The notes beneath the pieces are model-generated. The model worked only from the letters and a program-made list of their open reading frames with translations, did not search any database and was not told the DNA's origin. 56,176 bases of DNA from Candidatus Cryptoclostridium obscurum (lineage in GTDB: Bacteria > Bacillota > Dehalobacteriia > UBA7702): assembly GCA_904420535.1 (NCBI GenBank), contig CAJFVQ010000053.1, forward strand, positions 1-56,176. The letters run 5' to 3'. The position numbers and the translations under genes are program-made. Every line of letters starts with the position of its first letter. The first letter of the stretch is position 1. Below are positions 26,324 to 33,987 of this stretch, piece after piece.

Positions 26324-28225
26324 GTGGACAAAATTCAAGTTACAATTATGCCAGAAAACCTCCAAGTTGAGGTCGAAAAAGGCAGCACCCTGTTGGAAGC
26401 TGCCCAAGCTGCGGGGATTTCCGTCAAAAGCTCTTGTGGTGGTCAAGGTACCTGCGGCAGATGTGCTGTAAAAATTTTGGAAGGTAACGTGACTGGTGGC
26501 GAAGGCAATCTCTCCCGAGCTAAAAGGGAAGAAGGTTTGATTCTTGCTTGTACCGCTACGGTGGACAACGGTCCCGTTACTGTAGAAATCCCGGAAGCAT
26601 CTCGCCTCCACGAGCATCAAGTTCTTCTTGATGATGATGAAGAAGGTCTTATCAGAGAAAGTCAACTGGACGAAGAAGGCACAGACGATGCTCCCATGGT
26701 TAAAAAGTTCCAGCTTACTTTGGCGGAACCTAACATGACCGAAAACGCCAGCGATTTTAGCAGACTTTCCACGGAGTTGAAGGGTAATTTGGATGTCGAA
26801 GAAATCACGATTTCTTATGAGGCTTTAAAAACCCTGCCCAATAAAGTAAGAGAACAGGACTGGAAAGTGACTGTTACTTGCTTGTTGAAAGATGATTCTG
26901 CCGAAGTGATCCGTGTGGAAGCAGGCCATGTCGATACACCTCCTTATGGGATAGCCCTTGATATCGGTACGACCACCGTTGTCGTTGCCCTGGTTGATTT
27001 GGCATCCGGTAAGATTGTAGCCCAGTCGGGTACCTTTAATCGTCAAGCCACGATGGGTGATGATGTTATTTCGCGTATCGTTTACACGGAAGAAGAAAAA
27101 GACGGTTTGGAAAAAATCCAAAAGGTCGTAATCGACTGTATTAATGAACTTCTTGATGAAGTTTACGAAAAGCAAAACATTGCTGCTGAAGATGTATCGG
27201 TAATGATGGTTGCGGCAAATACTACAATGATTCATCTTTTCTTGGGTATCGAACCGATGTATATTCGTCGGGAGCCTTATATCCCCGGCGCAGCACAGTA
27301 TCCCGTTGTTAAAGCCAAAGATCTTGGGATCAATATCATTCCCGATGGTGAAATTACTTCCTTCCCTGCAGTGGCTAGTTATGTCGGTGGCGATATCGTT
27401 TCCGGTGCCATGTTGACAGGCATTGAAAAGCAGGAAGAAATTTGGCTCTTTATTGATATCGGTACCAATGGTGAAATGGTATTGGGAAACAATGAATGGT
27501 TGATGTGTTGTGCCTGTTCTGCTGGTCCTTCTTTTGAAGGCGGCGGCATTACCTTTGGTATGCGTGCAATGGACGGTGCGATCGAAAAGATTAACATCGA
27601 CAAAGATAATGATTACCGTGTCTCTTATGCCACAGTCGGCAACGCCTCTCCCGTTGGGATTTGCGGTTCCGGTCTGATTGACTGTCTCTCAAAATTGCGT
27701 AAAGCTGGTGTCATTGATCGCCAGGGCAAAATGCAAAAAGTCGATACTTGGCGTATGAGAGAAGGGGATGATGGCCCTGAATTTGTATTGGCTTCTGCCT
27801 CGGAATCCGGTATTGATCAGGATATCATCATTTCAGAAGCGGATATTCAAAATCTCATTCGCGCAAAAGGTGCTGTTTATGCAGGTATCCGTGTGATGCT
27901 TAACAAGATGCAATTGCCTATTGAAGTCATTAGTAAGATCCTCATTGGCGGTGGATTTGGGAATTATCTCAATTTGAATGATTCCATTCGAATTGGTCTT
28001 CTTCCGGATATGCCGGCAGAGTGTTATGAGTTCATTGGCAACAGCTCTCTGAAAGGTGCTTATAAAGCATTGCTTTCCAGAAATGCTTTCAAGCATTGCA
28101 TTGAACTCGGTAAGAGTTTGACCTATTTGGAATTGTCTGATGGAAATGAATTCTACGATGAGTATGTTCAGGCAATGTTTTTGCCCCATACGGATATGAG
28201 TCTCTTCCCCTCTGTGGAAGACTGA
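26324..28225 (+). CDS. acsV: Reductive activator of corrinoid protein (AcsV/RACo type)
   Basis: A 633-residue protein with an N-terminal 2Fe-2S ferredoxin domain (Cys38, 44, 47 and 76), a linker, and a C-terminal ASKHA-fold ATPase domain (GIALDIGTTTVVVALVDLASG near residue 210, LFIDIGTNGEMVLG near 375, GICGSGLIDCL near 445). In Carboxydothermus the homologue RACo uses ATP to drive electrons onto Co(II) of the corrinoid protein, restoring the Co(I) state. The position directly after acsC fits. The start is GTG 26324 with only a modest ribosome site (CAGGTGA), so translation may depend on coupling with acsC, 30 bases upstream. Confidence 0.93.
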   Translation: MDKIQVTIMPENLQVEVEKGSTLLEAAQAAGISVKSSCGGQGTCGRCAVKILEGNVTGGEGNLSRAKREEGLILACTATVDNGPVTVEIPEASRLHEHQVLLDDDEEGLIRESQLDEEGTDDAPMVKKFQLTLAEPNMTENASDFSRLSTELKGNLDVEEITISYEALKTLPNKVREQDWKVTVTCLLKDDSAEVIRVEAGHVDTPPYGIALDIGTTTVVVALVDLASGKIVAQSGTFNRQATMGDDVISRIVYTEEEKDGLEKIQKVVIDCINELLDEVYEKQNIAAEDVSVMMVAANTTMIHLFLGIEPMYIRREPYIPGAAQYPVVKAKDLGINIIPDGEITSFPAVASYVGGDIVSGAMLTGIEKQEEIWLFIDIGTNGEMVLGNNEWLMCCACSAGPSFEGGGITFGMRAMDGAIEKINIDKDNDYRVSYATVGNASPVGICGSGLIDCLSKLRKAGVIDRQGKMQKVDTWRMREGDDGPEFVLASASESGIDQDIIISEADIQNLIRAKGAVYAGIRVMLNKMQLPIEVISKILIGGGFGNYLNLNDSIRIGLLPDMPAECYEFIGNSSLKGAYKALLSRNAFKHCIELGKSLTYLELSDGNEFYDEYVQAMFLPHTDMSLFPSVED

Positions 28226-28261
28226 GTTGACGATCTAAGGTAGAAAGGAACGTTTTAAGTT

Positions 28262-29014
28262 ATGGCAAAGCACATCGCATTGGTTGGCAAAGGCGGCGTT
28301 GGTAAAACCACATTGACGACGATGATCTGCCGTTATCTTGCGGAAAATAAAAAAGGCAGTATTTTCGCGGTAGACGCTGACCCTAACGCTAATCTCAATG
28401 AAGCATTGGGCTTAGAATATGCAACATCAATCTCCGAAGTGATTGAAGAAATGAAACGTCCCGGTACAGTTCCCCAAGGCATGACCAAAGAGATGTTTAT
28501 TGAGACAAGAATTATGCAGTCTTTGGTAGAAAGTGATGATATTGATCTGTTGATTATGGGAGGCCCTCAAGGACCGGGGTGTTATTGCTACGCCAATGAT
28601 CTTCTACGGAAAAATATTGAAGATTTGGAAAAAAATTATGACTATCTTGTTATTGACAGTGAAGCTGGTATGGAACATATCAGCCGCCGTACGATCCAAG
28701 ATGTTGATGTCATGTTTATTGTGAGCGATGCCTCTGTTCGCGGGATTCGTACAGTAACCCGAATCAAAGATCTCGTGAATTCTCTGAAATCCAAAGTCCG
28801 CAAATTGTATCTTGTTGTTACGAAGGCATCGGAAGAATTGATTACGGAATTAAAACCCGAGATCGATAAAACCGGGGTCGAATTAATCGGATATATTCCT
28901 TTTGACGAGGAAGTCCAGGCATTTGACGCGCAAGGTCGCGCACTCTATGATTTGCCGGGAGATTCGGCTTTGGTAAAATCCTCTTTTTCCATTATGGATA
29001 AAATTAATCTCTGA
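28262..29014 (+). CDS. acsF: Second CooC/AcsF-type P-loop ATPase
   Basis: A 250-residue MinD-like ATPase with GKGGVGKTT (residues 10-18), VDADPNANL and the nickel-type C-x-C motif GCYC (Cys107, Cys109). It is clearly distinct from the first ATPase at 19756, so two paralogues serve one operon. AcsF in Moorella and CooC proteins in Carboxydothermus mature ACS and CODH. Because this copy lies among the methyl-branch genes (acsV before, acsD after), it may load the acetyl-CoA synthase A-cluster. Which paralogue serves which enzyme is inference. AAAGGAACG precedes the ATG. Confidence 0.88.
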   Translation: MAKHIALVGKGGVGKTTLTTMICRYLAENKKGSIFAVDADPNANLNEALGLEYATSISEVIEEMKRPGTVPQGMTKEMFIETRIMQSLVESDDIDLLIMGGPQGPGCYCYANDLLRKNIEDLEKNYDYLVIDSEAGMEHISRRTIQDVDVMFIVSDASVRGIRTVTRIKDLVNSLKSKVRKLYLVVTKASEELITELKPEIDKTGVELIGYIPFDEEVQAFDAQGRALYDLPGDSALVKSSFSIMDKINL

Positions 29015-29041
29015 TTCTTATATTTTGAAAGGAGCGTAAAA

Positions 29042-30001
29042 ATGGCTGTACAGATTTTGAAAGAAAGATATTCCAGCCAAGTTGGTGCTGTTAAACTCGG
29101 TGCCACTGCTGAAGAAGGCGGCACTCGTGGCGTCTCTTACATGGTAGGCGGCGAAGGAGCTCTTCCTTTCCAACATTATGAAGGTGAAATCCCCAATCGT
29201 CCCATCGTTGCGATGGAAGTTTGTTCCATGGATCCTAACTGGAATGAAAATTTGAAAAAAGCTCTTGACGTTGATCTCAGCGATCCTGTTGCATGGGCAA
29301 AATATAACAAAGAATGCGGCGCTGACGCCATCTATCTGAAATTGGATTCCGCTGATCCTGACAACGGTGGCGACTCCCCTGAAAAGTGTGCTGAAATCGT
29401 GAAAGCGGTTTTGGATGCTGTTGATCTTCCCATGATTGTTGCCGGTTGCGGCAATGCCGAAGTGGATGAAGAAGTTCTCATGAAAGTTGCTGAAGTTGCC
29501 AAAGGTGAAAACCTCCTCATCGGCGAAGCTGATACTGAACATTACAAAACTTTGGTTGCTGCCTGTGTTGGTAATGGTCACAGCGTTATCGCAAAATCTC
29601 CCTTGGACATCAATATCTGCAAACAGCTCAACATTTTGATCACCGAAATGAACATGCCTGCAGATAAAATCGTTATCGACCCCTTGGTATCCAGCGTTGG
29701 TTATGGTATTGAATATGCCTATTCCATCATGGAACGTGGTCGCATGGGTGCTCTCCAAGGCGATAAAATGCTTTCCATGCCTATCATTGCTGCCGTCGGT
29801 TTTGAATCCTGGCGTCAGAAAGAAGCTTGGGGCGCTACTGAAGATTTCCCCAATTGGGGCGAACAGGCTGATCGTGGTCCCGCATGGGAAGCTACCACTG
29901 CTGCTGCCTGCCTCCAAGCCGGTACCGATATTCTCTTGATGAGACATCCTGTTGCTGTAAAAGCTGTCAAAAAACATATCGATGCTTTGATGGCTAAATA
30001 A
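29042..30001 (+). CDS. acsD: Corrinoid/iron-sulfur protein small subunit
   Basis: A 319-residue TIM-barrel protein that pairs with AcsC to hold the corrinoid. Typical segments are KLGATAEEGGTRGVSYMVGGE near the start, MEVCSMDPNW near 60, and DPLVSSVGYGIEYAYSIMERGR near 215. It contains no iron-sulfur cluster. GAAAGGAGCG precedes ATG 29042. It follows acsF by 27 bases and is followed by a small hairpin and acsE. The length and architecture match the bacterial small subunit rather than the archaeal CdhD fusion. Confidence 0.95.
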   Translation: MAVQILKERYSSQVGAVKLGATAEEGGTRGVSYMVGGEGALPFQHYEGEIPNRPIVAMEVCSMDPNWNENLKKALDVDLSDPVAWAKYNKECGADAIYLKLDSADPDNGGDSPEKCAEIVKAVLDAVDLPMIVAGCGNAEVDEEVLMKVAEVAKGENLLIGEADTEHYKTLVAACVGNGHSVIAKSPLDINICKQLNILITEMNMPADKIVIDPLVSSVGYGIEYAYSIMERGRMGALQGDKMLSMPIIAAVGFESWRQKEAWGATEDFPNWGEQADRGPAWEATTAAACLQAGTDILLMRHPVAVKAVKKHIDALMAK

Positions 30002-30021
30002 GGATTCTGGTTCAGAATTCC
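30002..30021 (+). other. Small intercistronic hairpin acsD-acsE
   Basis: ATTCTG (30004-30009) and CAGAAT (30013-30018) around loop GTT, with partial outer pairing and no T run. It is the third U-tract-less hairpin in the operon. Confidence 0.35.
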
Positions 30022-30049
30022 ATTTTAATAACTGAATGGAGGTTATTTC

Positions 30050-30868
30050 ATGAAAATTATTGGTGAAAGATGTAACGGTATGTTTCTCGACATCCGCGAA
30101 GCAATCCAGAAAAAAGATCCCAAAGCTTTGATCGAATGGACCAAACTCCAGGAAGAAAAAGGTGCTGACTGGATTGATTTGAATGCTGGTCCCGCTTGCG
30201 CTAACGAAGCAGAACGTGTGGAAGCCATGAAATGGATGGTTAGTGTTGTAAAAGATGTTACCAAACTTCCCTTGGCTCTTGACTCCACCAACTATGACGC
30301 CATCGAAGAAGGCTTGAAACTCATCGATGATGAAAGACAACGCCGCGATTCTTTGATCAACTCCGTTCCTGCTGAACAGGAAAAAATGGATAGAGTTTTC
30401 CCCATGGCTGCTGAATATGGCTGCAAAGTTGTTTGCTTGACCATGACCGAAAAAGGTGTTCCTCAGGAAGCCGACAGCCGTGTTGCTCTTGCCATGGAAT
30501 TGATTGCCAATGCTGATGCTTATGGCGTTCCCAGCGACGATCTCTATATCGATCCTTTGATCCTTCCCTGCAACGTTGCACAATTCCATTGCCCCGAAGT
30601 TTTGAAAGCTCTTGCTCAAATCAAAACTTTGGCTGATCCTGCTCCTCATACTGTTTTGGGGCTCTCTAATGTTTCTCAGAAATCCCCTGACCGTTCCTTG
30701 TTGAACAGAACTTATATGGCAATGGGTTCTGCCGTTGGTTTGGATTCTGTGATTGCTGACCCCTGCGACGAAGAATTGATGAAAGTCGCTGCCTCCACCG
30801 AAGTTCTTTTGAACCAGAAAATTTATGCCGACTCCTATGTCAAAGTTTTCTGCGAAAAGAATCTCTAA
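30050..30868 (+). CDS. acsE: Methyltetrahydrofolate:corrinoid/iron-sulfur protein methyltransferase
   Basis: A 272-residue pterin-binding TIM barrel (MeTr) moving the methyl group from methyl-tetrahydrofolate to the corrinoid protein AcsCD. Recognised segments are MKIIGERCNG at the start, GADWIDLNAGPA near residue 40, LALDSTNYDAIEEGL near 75 and GLSNVSQKSPDRSLLNRTY near 205. The Asp and Asn residues contacting the pterin appear conserved. It is about ten residues longer than the Moorella protein. GGAGGTTA precedes ATG 30050. It is the last gene of the operon; a strong terminator follows within ten bases. Confidence 0.95.
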   Translation: MKIIGERCNGMFLDIREAIQKKDPKALIEWTKLQEEKGADWIDLNAGPACANEAERVEAMKWMVSVVKDVTKLPLALDSTNYDAIEEGLKLIDDERQRRDSLINSVPAEQEKMDRVFPMAAEYGCKVVCLTMTEKGVPQEADSRVALAMELIANADAYGVPSDDLYIDPLILPCNVAQFHCPEVLKALAQIKTLADPAPHTVLGLSNVSQKSPDRSLLNRTYMAMGSAVGLDSVIADPCDEELMKVAASTEVLLNQKIYADSYVKVFCEKNL

Positions 30869-30876
30869 GAAACAGC

Positions 30877-30910
30877 AAAAGGCCTTGGGTTTTACCCAGG
30901 GCCTTTTTTC
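30877..30910 (+). terminator. Intrinsic terminator of the acs operon
   Basis: AAAAGGCC-TTGGGT pairs with ACCC-AGGGCC over loop TTT, followed by TTTTTT. This is a strong stem and U-tract, directly after acsE. Confidence 0.92.
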
Positions 30911-30958
30911 TATTGCATCAGATTATAAAATTACTAGCATCGACACCAAGTCATAATT

Positions 30959-30990
30959 TCCAGAAACTTCTATGTCCAGAAACTTCTATG
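30959..30990. repeat. Tandem 16-bp direct repeat
   Basis: TCCAGAAACTTCTATG occurs twice head to tail (30959-30974 and 30975-30990) in the gap between two terminators. Function is unknown; it may be a replication-slippage duplication or a binding site. Confidence 0.85.
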
Positions 30991-31071
30991 GTGGTTAAAT
31001 GTCTGTGACATTTTCTCGATTTCAAATTCGAAGATAATTATGTGCTCTGTAAAGAGATGGCGTTATGAAAT

Positions 31072-31104
31072 AAAAAGACAAGCAATTATTTTGCTTGTCT
31101 TTTT
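31072..31104. terminator. Bidirectional intrinsic terminator
   Basis: AAAAAGACAAGCAA (31072-31085) and TTGCTTGTCTTTTT (31091-31104) form a perfect 14-bp stem flanked by A and T runs, so it can stop transcription of the amidase on the minus strand as well as read-through from the plus strand. Confidence 0.9.
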
Positions 31105-31116
31105 TATTACGTGTTT

Positions 31117-32466
31117 TTATGATTTCCCATAGTATGAGAGTATGCCTTTTACCATGGCTTTGGCCGCATTTTCTTGAACTGTGGCATCGGCCAATAATTG
31201 TTCTTCTGTAGGGTTACTGATGAACATCAGCTCTACAAGAATCGATGGCATTGTTGATTTTTTTAATACAGTGTAGCTTGCGGTATTTACGCCACGGTCA
31301 GTCCGATTTAAGTCTGAGATTAGATTCTCTTGGACTGTAGTGGCCAAAGCCCTTCGATTATTTGCCAAGTTGCTGTCAATGGGATCCGAATTTGTTCCTG
31401 CATAATAATAGGTCTCAATTCCATTGACCGAAGCGGTGACATAGGAATTACAGTGAATAGAAATGAAAAGATCTGCGTCTTCATTATTTGCAAATTCTGC
31501 TCGATCGGTCAAGGTTAGTACGCCGGTATCTCTGGCTCGGGTCATTGTTACGTTGGCACCTTCGTATTCTAAATGGGCTTTTAAATACTGCGCCACCGAT
31601 AATGTGACGTCCTTTTCTTTGATTCCGGTGGGACCGATGGCACCTTCATCCAATGAAGTAGCAGTGTCGCTTTTATAACTGCCATGCCCCGGATCAATCA
31701 CAATTTTTATCCCGGAAAGGCGCTCCACATGATTGATTAGATCTACTAAGTCGGAACGGATATAACCGCTTACACCATTGACGGTAACCTGGTACCAAAG
31801 AACGCCGTTGCTGTCGCTTGCTTGACCTTCTACGGTCATGACGGTGCCTGCACTTACTGTGGTTACTCTGTCATAATTTGTGCCAGGACCACTTCGTATA
31901 TTGGCATTGGTATTGGCTCTTATTTGGGTATCTGTCACGATATCTACCGGATCACTGGTGTCGATAAGGTTTTTTTTCGGTATTTTTAAGGAGTCGCCAT
32001 GAAGATAACCGATCGCATCGCTCCCGTAAACAGTTACCCGATACCAATCTCCATCATATCCGGTGAGGGCGACTTCTGTATTAATAGATAAGAGAGAGAT
32101 TCCTTCACTTTCTAAATTCATTTCACTGCGGACAGTAGCACCGGGAAAAGTAGCAATACTTGCTGCTGTTTCTGTTGCAGTGATATAGTCTCTGTGGACG
32201 TAGCCATAGACATTATCTTCAAAAGGAACTCTGTACCAATTATTTTCTATGGCAACTGGATATAATACGGTTCCTTGCGGTAATGTGACGAGTGCATCGG
32301 AATATGTATCAGGAGCTTCGCGCACTGGAAAATCATCCCTGGGGGTTTCCACACTATAAGGTAGCATTTCTGCTGACAATGATTCTTCTGAAAAAAGGCA
32401 AAAAGCGCCAAAAACCATGAAAAAAATGAGAAACAAAAAAGCAGCATGCTTTGGAAATTTCTTCAT
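31117..32466 (-). CDS. N-acetylmuramoyl-L-alanine amidase with SH3 domains
   Basis: A 449-residue exported cell-wall hydrolase. It starts with a signal peptide (MKKFPKHAAFLFLIFFMVFG, cleavage near residue 30). Three bacterial SH3-like repeats follow (about 38-100, 105-165 and 183-245; the third contains ANIRSGPGTNYDRVTTV). An Amidase_3 zinc domain covers 255-449. Zinc ligands are visible in VIDPGHG, the Glu of GIKEKDVTLS, and SIHCNS; the catalytic Glu is in ILVELMFISN. It cleaves the lactyl-peptide bond in peptidoglycan, and the SH3 repeats should bind the wall. It is a single-gene unit with a bidirectional terminator at its 3' end. Confidence 0.93.
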   Translation of the reverse strand: MKKFPKHAAFLFLIFFMVFGAFCLFSEESLSAEMLPYSVETPRDDFPVREAPDTYSDALVTLPQGTVLYPVAIENNWYRVPFEDNVYGYVHRDYITATETAASIATFPGATVRSEMNLESEGISLLSINTEVALTGYDGDWYRVTVYGSDAIGYLHGDSLKIPKKNLIDTSDPVDIVTDTQIRANTNANIRSGPGTNYDRVTTVSAGTVMTVEGQASDSNGVLWYQVTVNGVSGYIRSDLVDLINHVERLSGIKIVIDPGHGSYKSDTATSLDEGAIGPTGIKEKDVTLSVAQYLKAHLEYEGANVTMTRARDTGVLTLTDRAEFANNEDADLFISIHCNSYVTASVNGIETYYYAGTNSDPIDSNLANNRRALATTVQENLISDLNRTDRGVNTASYTVLKKSTMPSILVELMFISNPTEEQLLADATVQENAAKAMVKGILSYYGKS

Positions 32467-32527
32467 AAGTTTTCTCCTAAACAGAGTTTTTTTTATTATA
32501 TCATATTATCAAAAAAAAACAAAGTAT

Positions 32528-32580
32528 TCCCTGGAAAAAACACAAGAAAAGAGAGGCGAAAAACCTCTCTTTTCCAGGGA
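32528..32580. terminator. Nested long hairpin, terminator of the 103-aa gene
   Basis: Inner arms AAAAGAGAGG and CCTCTCTTTT (32547-32556, 32564-32573) lie inside outer arms TCCCTGGAAAA and TTTTCCAGGGA (32528-32538, 32570-32580). On the minus strand it follows the small Cys-rich gene and can act as terminator. Confidence 0.8.
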
Positions 32581-32586
32581 TTAAGA

Positions 32587-32898
32587 CTATTTCTCTAGTT
32601 TTAAGGTAACATCGGCAGGCAATGCCATATTTGAGGCGACTTCCACGGTCTTTAAGATTGCCATAGGCACTGCACATGCTCCATGGGGACAGGTTTTGCG
32701 GCAAGCTTCGTAAACTGTACCGGTGCCTACCTTATCAAAACAAGCCATCATACCATCAATTTCACCGATGGTATCTCCTAGGCCGTCGTAATGAGGGCAT
32801 TCCGAATCTATAATGATTGAAATTTTGCCGTTGCACTCCTTTGTTTCAATCACTGTTTTCATACCGCATACGCCGGCTTCAAGATATCCTTTGGCCAT
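32587..32898 (-). CDS. Small cysteine-containing protein, unknown function
   Basis: A 103-residue soluble protein with six cysteines, including ECPHYDG near residue 34 and CRKTCPHGAC near 66-75, which suggest metal or iron-sulfur binding. The C-terminal VPMAILKTVEVASNMALPADVTLKLE looks like a conserved helix-strand ending. I recall similar short proteins in acetogens and methanogens but cannot name the family with certainty. The start at 32898 has AAGGAAGGG about eight bases upstream on the minus strand. It stands alone between the MerR gene and the amidase with its own terminator. Confidence 0.7.
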   Translation of the reverse strand: MAKGYLEAGVCGMKTVIETKECNGKISIIIDSECPHYDGLGDTIGEIDGMMACFDKVGTGTVYEACRKTCPHGACAVPMAILKTVEVASNMALPADVTLKLEK

Positions 32899-33043
32899 TT
32901 TTTACCCTTCCTTTCTTGTTCTGGATCTCTTTGTCTATTTCTTTTCTTTCATTATACCACCTTCCATACGAAATAAAAATGTTTTTTCTTTTTGAGATTT
33001 TTGCGAGATGAAGCAAAAAGGAATGAAACTATGCCTAAAATCC

Positions 33044-33853
33044 TTATTGAACTTGTATTTTTATTTGGAAAACTTGGTTTTTGAGGTCTTTGGATGCGAT
33101 TTCATCGATGAGTCGTTCTTCATAAGCATTGCCGACAACTTTGAGCCGATGTTCTGAAATATACTTCATCATTTTATGATAAATTGGTTTCGTATCATAA
33201 AAGTCACCTGTGCCGACGGCGGTAAGATAGTTCCCTTGTGGCATAAAGCTGTTCGCATAAATGGATTCACCGACATAGCAGATAATATGTCCGACCACAT
33301 CGGTTTCAGAAGACATTAGATTTTGATTTTGTACTAAAAAACCTTCTGGATACCCAATCGATACATTGTGTTTTTTTGATTTCATACTAAATTGCAACCA
33401 TTCACTATCCGAAAGATTTGTTTTTTCTTTATTAATAGGATCGCTGATAAATAAAGGTTGTTCTTTTTGCCAAATTAGTTGAATCTTTGAAACATCAGAT
33501 TCTTTTGCTTGAATTAATCTCTGTACTTTCATGTTCAGCATATCCTGAAACCCTTGAAGACGAGCGATTTTTGAAGAGATGGTTTCATCTTGCTGCTTCA
33601 AAAGGCGGATGGCGCTGTCAGGAGTCCGGCTCTCCATGAATTTTTTAATCTGGTTAAGGGGTGTTCCGAGCTCTTTTAAAATATTGATTACGAAAATGAT
33701 ATAAATCTGTTCGTGCGAATAATATCGGTATCCATTTTCCCCAATCAATTCCGGAGAGAATAAACCAATGTTATCATAAAAAATAAGGGTCTTCCGGCTG
33801 ATTTCACATATTTTGGAGAATTCACTGATCATGAGATAATCTTTATGTTTCAT
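33044..33853 (-). CDS. MerR-family regulator with GyrI-like effector domain
   Basis: About 269 residues from ATG 33853. The N-terminal MerR helix-turn-helix with wing (MISEFSKICEISRKTLIFYDNIGLFSPE, residues 8-35; GYRYYSHEQI) is followed by a dimerising coiled coil and a C-terminal effector domain like BmrR/GyrI that binds small hydrophobic drugs. Upstream in-frame codons exist but lie in the promoter; AGAGGAAA before 33853 is the better site. It is divergent from an ABC exporter, and the operator between them has MerR geometry. It probably activates the exporter when a toxic compound binds and controls its own expression. Confidence 0.9.
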   Translation of the reverse strand: MKHKDYLMISEFSKICEISRKTLIFYDNIGLFSPELIGENGYRYYSHEQIYIIFVINILKELGTPLNQIKKFMESRTPDSAIRLLKQQDETISSKIARLQGFQDMLNMKVQRLIQAKESDVSKIQLIWQKEQPLFISDPINKEKTNLSDSEWLQFSMKSKKHNVSIGYPEGFLVQNQNLMSSETDVVGHIICYVGESIYANSFMPQGNYLTAVGTGDFYDTKPIYHKMMKYISEHRLKVVGNAYEERLIDEIASKDLKNQVFQIKIQVQ

Positions 33854-33870
33854 AATTTTTATTTTTCCTC

Positions 33871-33901
33871 TTGACTGTATAGTTACTATACAGAGTATAC
33901 T
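33871..33901 (+). promoter_or_regulatory. MerR-type promoter of the ABC exporter
   Basis: TTGACT (33871-33876), a 19-base spacer, and TATACT (33896-33901). The long spacer is the mark of MerR-activated promoters, which are under-twisted until the activator acts. A perfect dyad, CTGTATAGTTACTATACAG (33875-33893), fills the spacer. Confidence 0.85.
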
Positions 33902-33922
33902 GTGCAATGTCGCGACTGTCAA
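33894..33922 (-). promoter_or_regulatory. Divergent promoter of the MerR gene
   Basis: Read on the minus strand, TTGACA (33922-33917), 17 bases, and TATACT (33899-33894). Its -10 overlaps the -10 of the exporter promoter through the palindrome AGTATACT, and the operator dyad lies over its start site, so the regulator can repress itself. Confidence 0.75.
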
Positions 33923-33987
33923 GGAAAAGGATAAAGGCTTAGAGGTTTCTTTTTGCCTTGTCCAAAATAATTGAGGAGGTAGATTTC

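Noticed and set aside
29018-30649. 543-codon minus-strand frame
   Set aside because: Antisense to acsD and acsE across their junction; same codon-bias artefact.
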